This document shows positions 1 to 9,327 of a stretch of DNA of 64,000 nt, piece by piece. The notes below the pieces were generated by a model. That model made no database searches and was not told where the DNA came from. It was given only the letters and a program-made list of their open reading frames with translations. The stretch is from JADFRG01 sp036986135 (GTDB taxonomy: Bacteria; Chloroflexota; Anaerolineae; Anaerolineales; E44-bin32). Where the stretch lies: NCBI GenBank assembly GCA_036986135.1, contig BTQZ01000007.1:22479-86478 (forward strand). The letters are read 5' to 3'. Every line of letters starts with the position of its first letter. Within the stretch, counting starts at the first letter, position 1. A program made the translations under genes and the position numbers.

Positions 1-465
1 GATGCCAGCGGGCTGGAGCGCAATCTGAACTTGGCGCTGCAGGTCATGGAAATCACCGATCGGGTCGTGATCTGCTTGAACCTGATGGACGAGGCCAGAC
101 GCCACGGCCTGAAGGTCGACGATCGGCGCCTGGCGCGGGACCTTGGCGTACTGGCGATCCCTACCTCGGCACGTTATGGCGAAGGACTAGACGAATTGGT
201 CGGCGCCATAGAAGAAGTAGCCACGGGCAAGGTTGTCTGTAAGCCGTACCGAATCGAGTATCTATCCGGAGCCTTGAAGACGGCCGTGACGCAACTGGCG
301 GCCGAGGTCGAGGCCCGCTTCCCTGGCCTGCCCAATTCTCGCTGGGTAGCACTGCGGCTGCTGGATGGCGATGCGCGAATGAGGAAGGTGGTCCAAAGCG
401 GAGAGCTGGGTGAGCTTGCTCGACAGGTGGACATCCAGATGGACATCGTGGGAGAGCCCGCGTGA
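1..465 (+). CDS. feoB: FeoB GTPase (G) domain, 5' truncated by window edge
   Basis: The frame is open from base 1, so the gene starts upstream of the window. The visible part covers the second half of a FeoB G domain: a DASGLERNL segment (after the G3 region), the G4 motif NLMD, and a G5-like TSAR. A GDI/helical-linker-like tail follows (PNSRWVALRLLDGD). FeoB is the cytoplasmic-membrane ferrous iron transporter whose N-terminal GTPase drives or gates uptake. Here the ORF stops (TGA at 463-465) inside the helical linker, where most FeoB proteins continue into the membrane domain. The next ORF supplies that domain and begins with GTG overlapping this stop (GTGA). This looks like a translationally coupled split FeoB; one frameshift in an intact gene is the alternative. 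Confidence 0.88.
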   Translation, partial: DASGLERNLNLALQVMEITDRVVICLNLMDEARRHGLKVDDRRLARDLGVLAIPTSARYGEGLDELVGAIEEVATGKVVCKPYRIEYLSGALKTAVTQLAAEVEARFPGLPNSRWVALRLLDGDARMRKVVQSGELGELARQVDIQMDIVGEPA

Positions 466-1886
466 CGAGGACCCCCGGAGCAGATGTGCTTGCGACTGCC
501 ACAGCGATGCGCTGGGAGTTCGGCGGGAACCTGCACGAGCAATTGGTCGAAGCCATCTACGCCGACGCGGCCAGGATTGCCGAACGAGCGGTGACCCGCC
601 CGGATCAAAAGCCGCGCTTCGATTTGGATCGGACGATCGACCGAGTCGTGACCAGCCGGATCTTGGGATTTCCGATCATGCTGCTGGCCCTATCCGTGGT
701 CCTGTGGCTCACGGTTATCGGTTCCAACATCCCCTCCGATTTGATCTTCGCCCTGCTCGTCGACACAATCTACCCGTTCCTGAAGCAGATCGCGGCGGAG
801 GTTGGATTGGCCCCGTGGATCGGGGGAATACTCATCGATGGCGTTTATTTGGCCACCGCCTGGGTAGTGAGCGTGATGCTGCCTCCCATGGCCATCTTCT
901 TCCCACTCTTCACGCTGCTGGAAGATTTCGGCTATCTCCCGCGCGTGGCATTCAATCTAGACCGCGCCTTCAAGAAGGCCGGCGCGCACGGCAAGCAATC
1001 GCTCAGCATGGCCATGGGGTTTGGCTGCAATGCAGCGGGGGTGATGTCTACCCGCATCATTGATAGCCCGCGCGAGAGATTGATCGCCATCATCACCAAC
1101 AACTTCGCCCTGTGCAACGGTCGCTGGCCCACTCAGATTGTCATCGCCATAATTTTCGTCGGCGCGCTGGTGCCCGGTTACCTGGCCGGAGCGGCGGTTG
1201 CGCTTGCAGTGATGGGAACTGCCGTGCTCGGAGTGCTGCTGACTTTGCTGGTCTCGTGGGCCCTTTCGCGATCGGTTTTGAAGGGCGAGGTTTCCACCTT
1301 CAGCCTGGAACTCCCTCCCTATCGACCCCCGCGCATCCTGCAGACGCTCTACACCTCGGTCATCGATCGAACGCTGCATGTGCTCTGGCGTGCCCTCATA
1401 TTTGCCGCGCCGGCCGGGGCGGTCATATGGCTGATCTCGAACGTCACGTTCGGCGGCACGAGCGTGGCAGAGTACATGATCAACTTCCTGGATCCGTTCG
1501 GGTTGCTGCTCGGCCTCAATGGAGTGATCCTGGTTGCCTATATCGTAGCCATCCCAGCCAACGAGATCGTCATTCCAACCATCCTGATGTTGACGGTCCT
1601 GGTCAGCGGCCTCACCGGGGTGGGAGAAGGTGCCGGGGTAATGTTCCAACTGAATTCGGAGGCCGCGACGGGAGCCATCCTGAGAGCCGGCGGCTGGACT
1701 CTGCTCACCGCCATAAGCATGATGATCTTCGTTCTCATCCATAACCCCTGTAGTACGACCATCTTCACGACCTATAAGGTGACTGGCAGCAAGCGGTGGA
1801 CCACCGTCACCGCGCTCCTGCCTCTGTTCATGGGCTTTCTGATCACCTTCTTCGTCGCTCAAATTTGGCGCCTGGTTATCGGCTGA
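462..1886 (+). CDS. feoB: FeoB membrane (gate/nucleoside-recognition) domain protein
   Basis: This 474-residue protein carries the transmembrane half of FeoB. After a helical linker of about 55 residues it has about ten hydrophobic segments. FeoB signatures include GFGCNAAGVMSTR followed by IDSPRERL, and the late segment with NPCSTTIFTTYK. Its start is GTG at 462, overlapping the stop of the upstream GTPase ORF by four bases, which suggests translational coupling. No ATG start precedes the linker in this frame. With the upstream ORF it would reconstitute a complete ferrous iron permease in the cytoplasmic membrane. Compared with one-piece FeoB (about 650-770 residues), the two parts add up to a plausible total. 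Confidence 0.9.
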   Translation: MTRTPGADVLATATAMRWEFGGNLHEQLVEAIYADAARIAERAVTRPDQKPRFDLDRTIDRVVTSRILGFPIMLLALSVVLWLTVIGSNIPSDLIFALLVDTIYPFLKQIAAEVGLAPWIGGILIDGVYLATAWVVSVMLPPMAIFFPLFTLLEDFGYLPRVAFNLDRAFKKAGAHGKQSLSMAMGFGCNAAGVMSTRIIDSPRERLIAIITNNFALCNGRWPTQIVIAIIFVGALVPGYLAGAAVALAVMGTAVLGVLLTLLVSWALSRSVLKGEVSTFSLELPPYRPPRILQTLYTSVIDRTLHVLWRALIFAAPAGAVIWLISNVTFGGTSVAEYMINFLDPFGLLLGLNGVILVAYIVAIPANEIVIPTILMLTVLVSGLTGVGEGAGVMFQLNSEAATGAILRAGGWTLLTAISMMIFVLIHNPCSTTIFTTYKVTGSKRWTTVTALLPLFMGFLITFFVAQIWRLVIG

Positions 1887-2042
1887 GTTGTAGACCCAAC
1901 TCGAATAGACTGCAGGCACAATAGGGCCCGATCCGCGCGCGTCTCCGTCGACCTGCGGGAAGTACTAGGATTCGACTTGAGACAGGCGGTTGCCGCGCAC
2001 TACGGCAGCTAGCAATCTGACTGAGGTCCTAAAAGCTGGGAT

Positions 2043-2927
2043 CTATCTCAGAGGTTGGTGCGGACCGAGCTGCTGGCGGACATATCGAGCCCGCCCATGA
2101 TCGACCCACTGAACAGGAACTATTGCACCATGTTCAATCTCAAGGCCGGTGATCCGGCCCGGAAATACTCCGCTTCCCGTGTTGAAGTAGGGAGGGCCGC
2201 CACTAAACGGGAAAGACATCCGGTGCGTGTGTCCGCAGATCACGATTTGACTATGTGCATTGATCCATTGGATGATGCGATGCTCGAGTTTCCCCTTTTC
2301 GCGCTCCAGTGGCGTTGGGGGCTGCCATTTCCGCAGGAAATCCCGCAGCAGATAGCCGAATCTCGCTGCACGCCGCGCGAAAAAGTACATCGGATCACAT
2401 AAGATGTCGGCCTGGTGACCGTGGACCACGAAGAGCCGTTGGCCGCTCAGGCGATGACGAAAGACAAGCCCCTCGTGCACTAGAATTCCGTCCTTCTGCT
2501 CTTGATGACGGGCCCTGCGCTTGACATCGTGGTTGCCTAAGATCAGGTGCAGGCGCCGCTCCTTGTCCAGCTCGTGGAACAGGTCAAAGACCCGCCGGTG
2601 AGCATCGCGGATCTCCTCGAATGGCCAACCCTTCCATAGCTCGTCACCGTCACCAACCTCGATGTAAGTGAAGCCGCGCCGCACATAGTTTTGAAGCGTG
2701 GCCAGGAACAATTCGGCGTTGGGTCGAGAGGCATCCGCCTTGCCCCCATTACCGCGGTGCAGATCGCTGAGCATAACGAACCGCGAGGAATCGTCGAAGT
2801 TGATGGTCTTGGCGGTCTCAAGCACTTGGGAGAGCCTTCGATGGATTCGGGGTAGCCATCCCGCGCGGAAGAAGGACGGGGGCTGCAAAACGGATTTCTT
2901 GAGGGATGCTTCTTTGCGAGAGCTCAT
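2043..2927 (-). CDS. Calcineurin-like metallophosphoesterase (LpxH/YbbF-like)
   Basis: The 294-residue protein has the ordered motifs of the dimetal phosphoesterase fold: SDLH (D55, H57), GDGDE (D93/D95), GNHD (N132-H133-D134), HGHQ (H169, H171) and CGHTH (H233, H235). The arrangement resembles UDP-2,3-diacylglucosamine hydrolase and its paralogues. No lipid A genes are visible here and the likely phylum lacks LPS, so that substrate is not implied. No signal peptide is seen; a cytosolic phosphodiester or pyrophosphate hydrolase is likely. It is transcribed away from the helicase gene, with about 260 bp of shared upstream DNA. Confidence 0.8.
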   Translation of the reverse strand: MSSRKEASLKKSVLQPPSFFRAGWLPRIHRRLSQVLETAKTINFDDSSRFVMLSDLHRGNGGKADASRPNAELFLATLQNYVRRGFTYIEVGDGDELWKGWPFEEIRDAHRRVFDLFHELDKERRLHLILGNHDVKRRARHQEQKDGILVHEGLVFRHRLSGQRLFVVHGHQADILCDPMYFFARRAARFGYLLRDFLRKWQPPTPLEREKGKLEHRIIQWINAHSQIVICGHTHRMSFPFSGGPPYFNTGSGVFPGRITGLEIEHGAIVPVQWVDHGRARYVRQQLGPHQPLR

Positions 2928-3169
2928 ATAGCCGACAATCCTATCAGAAATGGCCTGCTATCCTCTACCGACTTCAGCGGCGCGCCCCACCGCGGATCGA
3001 CGCTTGCACTTTATCATCGAGGGGCCCAGCCTCGTATAGTCGACGGGTCCTAGAAATGCCGGCAGTGTTGTAAGGTCGATGCAATGTCCAAAGCACATAC
3101 GCGTCGGTGGCGCGAGGCATCGGTCGCACGGCGAGCACAGGAGCGCAGATTTGTCAGGGAACGGATAGT

Positions 3170-3175
3170 TATAAT
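3170..3175 (+). promoter_or_regulatory. -10 box for the helicase gene (near-leaderless)
   Basis: A perfect TATAAT lies nine bases before the ATG at 3185. A start point 6-7 bases past the -10 box would leave almost no leader. No good -35 hexamer is seen at 16-18 bp; TTGTCA at 3151 is only 13 bp away. No Shine-Dalgarno sequence precedes the ATG, which fits a leaderless mRNA. Confidence 0.5.
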
Positions 3176-3184
3176 CCCAGCGCC

Positions 3185-5731
3185 ATGTCAATAGGCGAGG
3201 TGTTGGAGGCACTGCGGCGCGACCCGGCCTTCATGGAAAACGTAACGGCTTGGGAGCGGTTGCCGGCACGCGAGGCCCGCTACGCCGATTTCCCCGAGCA
3301 TCTGGATCCGCGCCTCGTCTCCGCACTGCGGGCGCGGGGGACCGCTCCGCTCTTCATCCACCAGGCGGCGGCCGTGGAAGCCGCGCTCGCGGGCGAGAAC
3401 GTGGTGGTCGTCACCGGAACCGCATCGGGGAAGACCCTCTGCTATAACCTGCCCGTGTTGCAGGCCGCCCTGGCAGACTCGGAGGCACGCGCGCTGTATC
3501 TATTCCCCACAAAAGCGCTCGCCCAAGATCAGGCTTCCGCGCTCGCGGAGATGCTGCAGACGCTGGAGGCCGTTGAACAGGTGCCCGTTCGCACCTACGA
3601 TGGGGATACGCCGAGCGCGGACCGACGCGAGGTGAGGGATCTAGTGCGCATCCTCATCACCAACCCCGACATGCTGCACATGGGCATCCTCCCGCATCAC
3701 CCGCGCTGGGCGGCGCTCTTTGAAAACCTGCAATGGATCGTGCTCGACGAGCTTCACGTCTATCGAGGGATTTTTGGTTCAAACGTCGCCAATCTACTGC
3801 GGCGATTGCGGCGTATTTGTCGCTTCTATGGCGCTGACCCTAAATTTGCCCTCACCTCGGCCACCATCGCCAACCCGAAAGAGCTCGCCGAGAAACTAAT
3901 CGAGGCACCCGTCCGGCTGATCCCGCCTGACCTGGACGGATCGCCGCGTGCCGAGAAGCATGTGATTCTCTACAACCCGCCCGTGATCGACGCCGCGCTA
4001 GGAATCCGACGCGCCTACACTTTGGAGACCACACGCATCGCTGAGCGATTTCTGCAGGCCGATGTGCAGACCGCGGTTTTCGCCCGTGCGCGGCTCACAA
4101 CGGAGGTGCTTCTGGGCTATGTGCGAGACGGAGTCGAAGGCGCCGGTGGCGATCCTCAGACCATTCGCGGCTATCGAGGAGGGTACCTCCCGCTCGAGCG
4201 GCGGGAGATCGAACAAGGCCTGCGCGAGGGCATCGTTCGAGGGGTGGTGGCCACCAACGCCCTCGAGTTAGGCGTCGACATCGGCCAGCTAGGCGCGGCG
4301 GTGATCGCCGGCTACCCAGGAACGATCGCCAGCCTGTGGCAGCAGGCCGGGCGCGCAGGCCGCAGGGCGGAGGCTTCCGCTGCGGTGTTGGTTACCTCAG
4401 GGGCGCCCCTAGACCAGTTCGTTGCGGCCAACCCACGTTACTTATTTGAGAACCCGCCTGAACACGGATTGATCAACCCGAACAACCTGGCCATCCTGCT
4501 GCGCCACCTGCGCTGCGCAGCGTTCGAGTTGCCCTTCGCAGGCGATGGTAACTTTGGATCCTTTGAGGAGCTCAGAGAGCTGCTTGACTTCTTGGCAGAG
4601 GAGGGATCGCTGCACCGATCCAATGGGAAATACCGCTGGATGGCAGATGCGTACCCCGCCGAAGCGGTGTCCTTGCGGACGGGCGAAGATGCGACAGTGG
4701 TCATCCAGGACGTGAGCGACGGCCGGCCGAAGGTTATCGGCGAAGTGGATCGCGCCACCGCGCCCATCTTGCTGCACGAAGGCGCGGTGTACACCCATGA
4801 AGGCCGCACCCATATCGTGCAGCGACTGGATTGGGAAAATGCCATCGCCGAGGTTTCGCCGGAACGCGTGGACTACTACACCGACGCCTCGGAGGCCATC
4901 GATCTCGAGGTCCAGCAGGTCTATGATGCGGACGAGACGACGGCTGCTCGCCGGGCGCATGGCTGGGCGCAGATCACGGCTCAGGCCTCCTCCTATCGTA
5001 AGGTCAAGCGATACACCCACGAGACGCTGGGATATGGTGAGATCGACCTTCCGCCGCGCCAGTTCGAGACGACCGCCTACTGGCTTTGGATCGGGCCGGA
5101 AACGGCCGAGCGCCTGGAAGCGGAAGGCGTTCTCATACCACCCAACGACTACGGACCCGACTGGTCGCACGTGCGCCGGGCGGCCTTGGAACGCGATGAG
5201 CACCGCTGTCGGCAGTGCGGCGCCCCCGAGCGCGAAGGACGGTCACACGACATCCATCACATCCGGCCCTTTCGGAGCTATGGCTACGTCCCGAGTAAGA
5301 ACCGCAACGATCGGGAAGCCAATCAAATGGAGAATTTGACCACGCTGTGCCCAGCCTGCCACGCGCGGGCCGAGGCCGCGCGTGGCACACGCAGCGCGCT
5401 GGGCGGTCTGGCCTATGCGCTGCGAAACATCGCGCCGCTGTTCCTGATGTGCGATCCGCGCGATATCGGCGAGCTGACCGAATCTCGCTCCAAAGAGACT
5501 AAGGGTCCCACCATCACGCTGTTCGATCGGGCGCCGGAAGGATTAGGACTGGCGGAGCGGTTGTACGACCTGCATGACCAGCTGTTGGAGGGCGCGCTGG
5601 GACTGGTGCGCCACTGCCGTTGCCGCGATGGCTGTCCAGCATGCGTGGGGCCGGTGGGACCCGGCGGACGCGAAGTCAAGGCGCTGACCGCGCAGCTGCT
5701 GGAGGCGCTGCTTGAGGGCGGAGCGCGATGA
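3185..5731 (+). CDS. DEAH-type helicase of the MrfA/YprA family with inserted HNH nuclease domain
   Basis: The 848-residue protein is a superfamily 2 helicase. It has Walker A TGTASGKT (K83), the DELH box (188-191), a SAT motif III (about 225) and motifs V/VI (ELGVDIG, QQAGRAGRR near 385). Its C-terminal part matches the MrfA/YprA zinc-binding (MZB/DUF1998) region, ending in the CRCRDGCPACV cysteine cluster (about 811-821). At about 668-730, just before the GLAYALRNIAPLF segment of that region, lies a complete HNH module: CRQCG, DIHHI, an Asn in ENLTTL, and CPACHA. MrfA helicases act in mitomycin C/crosslink repair in Bacillus, usually with the exonuclease MrfB, which is not adjacent here. 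The start is taken at 3185 because the -10 box is just upstream and the 26 residues before it look non-coding. Helicase is certain, nuclease activity is inferred. Confidence 0.9.
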   Translation: MSIGEVLEALRRDPAFMENVTAWERLPAREARYADFPEHLDPRLVSALRARGTAPLFIHQAAAVEAALAGENVVVVTGTASGKTLCYNLPVLQAALADSEARALYLFPTKALAQDQASALAEMLQTLEAVEQVPVRTYDGDTPSADRREVRDLVRILITNPDMLHMGILPHHPRWAALFENLQWIVLDELHVYRGIFGSNVANLLRRLRRICRFYGADPKFALTSATIANPKELAEKLIEAPVRLIPPDLDGSPRAEKHVILYNPPVIDAALGIRRAYTLETTRIAERFLQADVQTAVFARARLTTEVLLGYVRDGVEGAGGDPQTIRGYRGGYLPLERREIEQGLREGIVRGVVATNALELGVDIGQLGAAVIAGYPGTIASLWQQAGRAGRRAEASAAVLVTSGAPLDQFVAANPRYLFENPPEHGLINPNNLAILLRHLRCAAFELPFAGDGNFGSFEELRELLDFLAEEGSLHRSNGKYRWMADAYPAEAVSLRTGEDATVVIQDVSDGRPKVIGEVDRATAPILLHEGAVYTHEGRTHIVQRLDWENAIAEVSPERVDYYTDASEAIDLEVQQVYDADETTAARRAHGWAQITAQASSYRKVKRYTHETLGYGEIDLPPRQFETTAYWLWIGPETAERLEAEGVLIPPNDYGPDWSHVRRAALERDEHRCRQCGAPEREGRSHDIHHIRPFRSYGYVPSKNRNDREANQMENLTTLCPACHARAEAARGTRSALGGLAYALRNIAPLFLMCDPRDIGELTESRSKETKGPTITLFDRAPEGLGLAERLYDLHDQLLEGALGLVRHCRCRDGCPACVGPVGPGGREVKALTAQLLEALLEGGAR

Positions 5732-5871
5732 GTTGCGGCAACGCCGAGCGATTCGCGGAACGGGGTCACAGGGAACTCGAAATCGCCGGGCCCAGGCGGG
5801 ACAAAGAGCCGACCAGCTCTGTTCTGTGCCACGGATGTGTGTCAGATGACAGAGATACTCAATCATGCGTA

Positions 5872-5899
5872 TTGCTCTGCCGTAAGACCGACCTAGAAT
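5872..5899 (+). promoter_or_regulatory. Sigma70-like promoter of the Gmad2 lipoprotein gene
   Basis: A TTGCTC -35 box (5872-5877) and a TAGAAT -10 box (5894-5899) are separated by 16 bp. A strong GGAGGA ribosome site and the ATG at 5929 follow. The position fits a transcript of about 900 bases that ends at the hairpin at 6777-6820. Confidence 0.45.
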
Positions 5900-5928
5900 C
5901 TAGCCTGGACTAGCTGGAGGAGTTCAAT

Positions 5929-6836
5929 ATGAAGAAATCAGTCTGGGTGGGCGCGCTGCTATTGGGGCTGGCGCTTGCAGCATGTTCCACCACGACCCCA
6001 ACCGCAGAGATCATTGTGGTGACTGCCACGCTGGAGGCACCCACACAAGCGCCTCCGACGGCGGAACCCACAGCGGCGCCGACCGTCCAGCCGACGCCGG
6101 ATGACGGGAACCCGGCGGTGTTTTTAGCCATCATAACGCCTAGAAATTGGACCGCGTGGGAGAGCACCGACTTCATCGAGGTGACCGGATCCGCGCGCGG
6201 GATGCCAAATTAGGCGTGATCGTGTTCTTCGTTGACGAGGGCCGCAACATCTACGGCTTTGCGTGCGCGGAGCTGGGAGCGCCGAACGCCAGCAATATCA
6301 GCACCTACTCGACGCGCATGACTGCCCCGGTCAACGTGGATACAGCAGGCAAGATCATCGCGGGGAATCTCGCCGATGACGGCAGCATCGCCGGTTCTGC
6401 CGGAGTCTTCTCCACTGCGCTGAAGGACAACAATGACCGGCACGTGACCATCGAAGAGCCCGGGAATCGCTGCATTGTCACGAACCCGAATTCCTTCACC
6501 GTCGAGGGTTCCGCGCAGGGTGCGTTTGAGAACAACATCGTAGTTCAGGCGCAGGACGCAAACGGAAAGGTTCTGGCTGAGCAGGTCACGACCTATTCAT
6601 CAGGCTCGGTCGGGGGATCGGGTGCCTGGTCGGTTCAACTGAGCGTGAACGTGGCGGCCGGAACCGAGGGCCGTCTCGTTGCCTTCTCCCCCGATCCGAC
6701 GGGCGGTACTGCGCTCAGCTCGCGCATCTACACGGTTTTCTACGGGGCGAGTAGCCGTACCAAGCTAACGACCCACAACGGGCCTTCTCGCGAGCCTCAA
6801 CGCTCGTGGGAAGGCCCGTTTGCATTGCGGATCTAA
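5929..6836 (+). pseudogene. Gmad2-domain lipoprotein gene, frameshifted
   Basis: The first ORF (5929-6213, 94 aa) starts after a strong ribosome site. It has a lipoprotein signal peptide with lipobox LAAC, a Thr/Pro-rich linker, and the start of an Ig-like Gmad2 domain (VTGSARGMPN), then stops at TAG 6211-6213. The -1 frame continues without a break as LGVIVFFVDEG and runs through a second Gmad2-like domain to YTVFYG near 6745. The second domain is clearly similar to the small protein at 9328-9660 (shared VVQA, VLAEQ, GGSG-WSV-LSV, AFSPDP). The -1 ORF then reads through the terminator, so a second small indel may have removed the proper stop near 6750. The product was probably a surface lipoprotein. 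Sequence error, recent decay or recoding could explain it; no canonical slippery heptamer is present. Confidence 0.65.
6777..6820 (+). terminator. Hairpin terminator after the Gmad2 lipoprotein gene
   Basis: Nineteen-base arms (6777-6795 and 6802-6820) pair apart from a short internal mismatch, with a 6-base loop. Only a short T stretch follows. The long ORF in this frame reads through it, which supports that ORF having lost its normal stop. Confidence 0.6.
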
Positions 6837-7036
6837 CCTCGACAAGTCCTGCGGACGCGACGTGCAGACCGGCAGGACGCGCCGGATTACTGCCGTACCT
6901 GCCTGAGCGCCTGGCTCTAATACTGATAGAATTTCAGGTTGCTTCGGCCAGCCATCAATCGTTGAAGGCGGAGGGGATCGACCGACCGACCGCTCGCAGT
7001 TCGGCGGTCTGTCATATGCTAGTCACCTAGCCTGGA

Positions 7037-9193
7037 ATGACAGAAACCATCGAAGATTCAAAGCTGCCAATACCACCCAAACTCACGTCAATAAGGCTCT
7101 CCAACCTACTCGATCGATGGGGGCCGTCGGCGGAGATTGTATTCCTCGGGACGTCGGTCTTTATCGGCCTGGCAACCGGCGTCGGGGCGGTCGTCTTCCG
7201 TTATCTCATCACGGGAATCACCTGGATCGGTTATGACTGGCTGCCCAGCATCATTCCCGGTGGGGGCACCGCCTATGTAATCTTTGTTCCGGCGCTGGGG
7301 GGTCTCGCAGTCGGACTCATGGTCTTCTATCTTGCCCGCGAGGTGAAAGGCCACGGCGTACCAGAGGTCATGGAAGCAGTTGCCTTGCGCGGCGGGAGGA
7401 TCCGCCCGCGGGTGGCGGCGGTCAAAGTGCTCGCCTCGTCGCTGACGATCGGCAGTGGCGGATCGGCCGGACGAGAGGGCCCGATCGTGCAGATCGGATC
7501 GGCGATCGGCTCCACGCTTGGGCAGGTGCTTAATCTCTCCGAGGACCGGATCAGCAACCTGGTGGCCTGCGGCGCGGCGGCAGGCATCGCAGCCACCTTC
7601 AATGCACCCATCGCGGGAGTTATGTTTGCTCTAGAAATTATTCTGGGGCGCTTCACCGTCCGTCACTTCAGTACCGTGGTGATCTCCGCCGTTGCGGCGA
7701 GCGTCGTTGGGCGGGCAGCCTTCGGTGATACGGCGGCCTTCGCCATACCGTTTGAGTTTGGGGTGAACAGCCTGTGGGAGTATTTGCTCTACCCAGTGCT
7801 CGGAATCTTGGCCGCCTTGGTGGGAGTCCTGTTTACTCGCTCGCTGTACGGCTTTGAGGATCTCTTTGACCGCTGGCGGCGGCCGCCGGAATGGGTGAAG
7901 CCCGCCATCGGAGGCGCAGCGCTTGGGATCCTGGCGTTGGCATACCCGCTCGTGCGGCTGACGCAGCCGGTTACCTGGGAGCGGATGCCCCAGGTATTCA
8001 ATGTGGGATATGAGGTCATCGAGAATGTGCTGGCGAACGAGGTGCTGCTCGGCGCCGCGCTTGTGTTGCTGATAGCAAAGATTCTGGCAACGAATCTCAC
8101 CCTTGGATCAGGCGGCTCGGGCGGGATTTTCGCCCCTTCCCTGTTCATGGGGGCCATGCTGGGAGCTGCGTTCGAACTGGCGGTTAACCGATTCTTTCCA
8201 GGGATCGTCGCCCCGCCCGGAGCCTATGCCATCATCGGTATGGGGGCGGTATTTGCCGCAGCGGCTCATGCTCCAATCACGGCGATCATCATCTTGTTCG
8301 AACTCACCGGTGACTACAGGATCATTCTTCCATTGATGCTGACCGTGGTCATCGCTACCCTTGTGTCGCAGCGGTTGCTGCGTGGCGAATCGATCTATAC
8401 CTTAAAGCTGACTCGGCGAGGGATCCGGCTGCACCGCGGTCGCGATCAAGACATTTTGCAGAGCGTCCAGGTCGGTGAAGTGATGACCGAGGAGCTGAAC
8501 ACCGTCAAGGGCTCCGTCACGATCGAAGAAGTCTCCAGTTCGTTCGAGTTCTCACACAGCCGCAGCCTGATGGTGCTCGATGAGCAGGACCTGCTAATAG
8601 GCATCGTTACCCTCAGCGACCTGGAACGGGCCTTCGGTGCTGGCCGGTCGCCGGACACGGAAGTGGCGGCCATCGCAACCACCTGGCCGCACCTGCAGGT
8701 CACGTATCCCAACGAATCGGTCGGAGCGGCATTGGCCAAGATGGGCTCACGCGGAATCGGCCAGCTTCCGGTGGTATCTCGCAGGGAGCCGCGCCGGCTC
8801 AGGGGGAAGATCAGCCGGATTGGGATCACCAAGGCCTACACGCTGGCCCTCTCTCAAAGGTCGGAAGTTGAGCATAGAAGCGCTGAACTCGAGCGCCGGT
8901 ATCAAGACGAAGCCGGATTTGTGGAGATCACGCTTGCACCGACGGATGCCATCATCGGTAAGCAACTGAAGGAAGTGGCGCACAAGCTGCCCAAGGACTG
9001 CATCTTGGTTTCGATTCAGCGTGGAGAAAATACGCTAATTCCCCACGGGGATACGATATTCGAGGCCGGTGATCAGCTGACAGCGTTTATGCGCACGAAG
9101 GATTCGGAGCTGTTGCAATCGGCCTTAGGCCTCGCGGGACCTGTTACTGAGGGAAAAGACCGCCAGCAAGCACGAGACAAGGGGAGACCATAA
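7037..9193 (+). CDS. ClC-family chloride channel/transporter with CBS pair and TrkA-C (RCK_C) domain
   Basis: The 718-residue protein starts with a ClC membrane core (about residues 25-450). It has the anion-selectivity motifs GSGGSAGREGP (with the gating Glu of GREGP) and GSGGSGGIFAPSL. Two CBS-type segments follow (about 475-600, starting at VQVGEVMTEEL), then a C-terminal RCK_C/TrkA-C domain (about 625-700, VEITLAPTDAIIGKQL). The CBS and RCK_C parts are cytosolic ligand-sensing modules, so anion flux is likely gated by a nucleotide or other small ligand. It lies between two Gmad2-domain genes on the same strand. Whether it is a channel or a Cl-/H+ exchanger cannot be decided here. Confidence 0.93.
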   Translation: MTETIEDSKLPIPPKLTSIRLSNLLDRWGPSAEIVFLGTSVFIGLATGVGAVVFRYLITGITWIGYDWLPSIIPGGGTAYVIFVPALGGLAVGLMVFYLAREVKGHGVPEVMEAVALRGGRIRPRVAAVKVLASSLTIGSGGSAGREGPIVQIGSAIGSTLGQVLNLSEDRISNLVACGAAAGIAATFNAPIAGVMFALEIILGRFTVRHFSTVVISAVAASVVGRAAFGDTAAFAIPFEFGVNSLWEYLLYPVLGILAALVGVLFTRSLYGFEDLFDRWRRPPEWVKPAIGGAALGILALAYPLVRLTQPVTWERMPQVFNVGYEVIENVLANEVLLGAALVLLIAKILATNLTLGSGGSGGIFAPSLFMGAMLGAAFELAVNRFFPGIVAPPGAYAIIGMGAVFAAAAHAPITAIIILFELTGDYRIILPLMLTVVIATLVSQRLLRGESIYTLKLTRRGIRLHRGRDQDILQSVQVGEVMTEELNTVKGSVTIEEVSSSFEFSHSRSLMVLDEQDLLIGIVTLSDLERAFGAGRSPDTEVAAIATTWPHLQVTYPNESVGAALAKMGSRGIGQLPVVSRREPRRLRGKISRIGITKAYTLALSQRSEVEHRSAELERRYQDEAGFVEITLAPTDAIIGKQLKEVAHKLPKDCILVSIQRGENTLIPHGDTIFEAGDQLTAFMRTKDSELLQSALGLAGPVTEGKDRQQARDKGRP

Positions 9194-9327
9194 CGGGGTA
9201 GCGGCACCACGGCAAGCAAAGTGATGGGCATAAAGTACGTACTTATGCGTATCCCCCTTCGAAGACCTTTCGATCATAATCCTCCTTCGGCCTGCATACG
9301 TCGCGGGCCAAGCGGAGGAAATCTCGA

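Noticed and set aside
957..1919. 320-codon minus-strand ORF
   Set aside because: Antisense shadow of the FeoB membrane domain, polar and without motifs.
3151..3156. TTGTCA as the -35 box for the helicase promoter
   Set aside because: Spacing to TATAAT is 13 bp, too short for a sigma70 promoter.
2958..3212. 84-codon Cys-rich minus-strand ORF between two divergent genes
   Set aside because: No ribosome site; covers the helicase -10 box and start; composition looks random.
5728..5913. 61-codon ORF starting ATGA at the helicase stop
   Set aside because: No ribosome site or family features, and it overlaps the promoter of the next gene.
6205..6213. Programmed -1 frameshift in the Gmad2 lipoprotein gene
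   Set aside because: The bases before the stop (CCA AAT TAG) do not form a slippery heptamer that would re-pair after a -1 slip.
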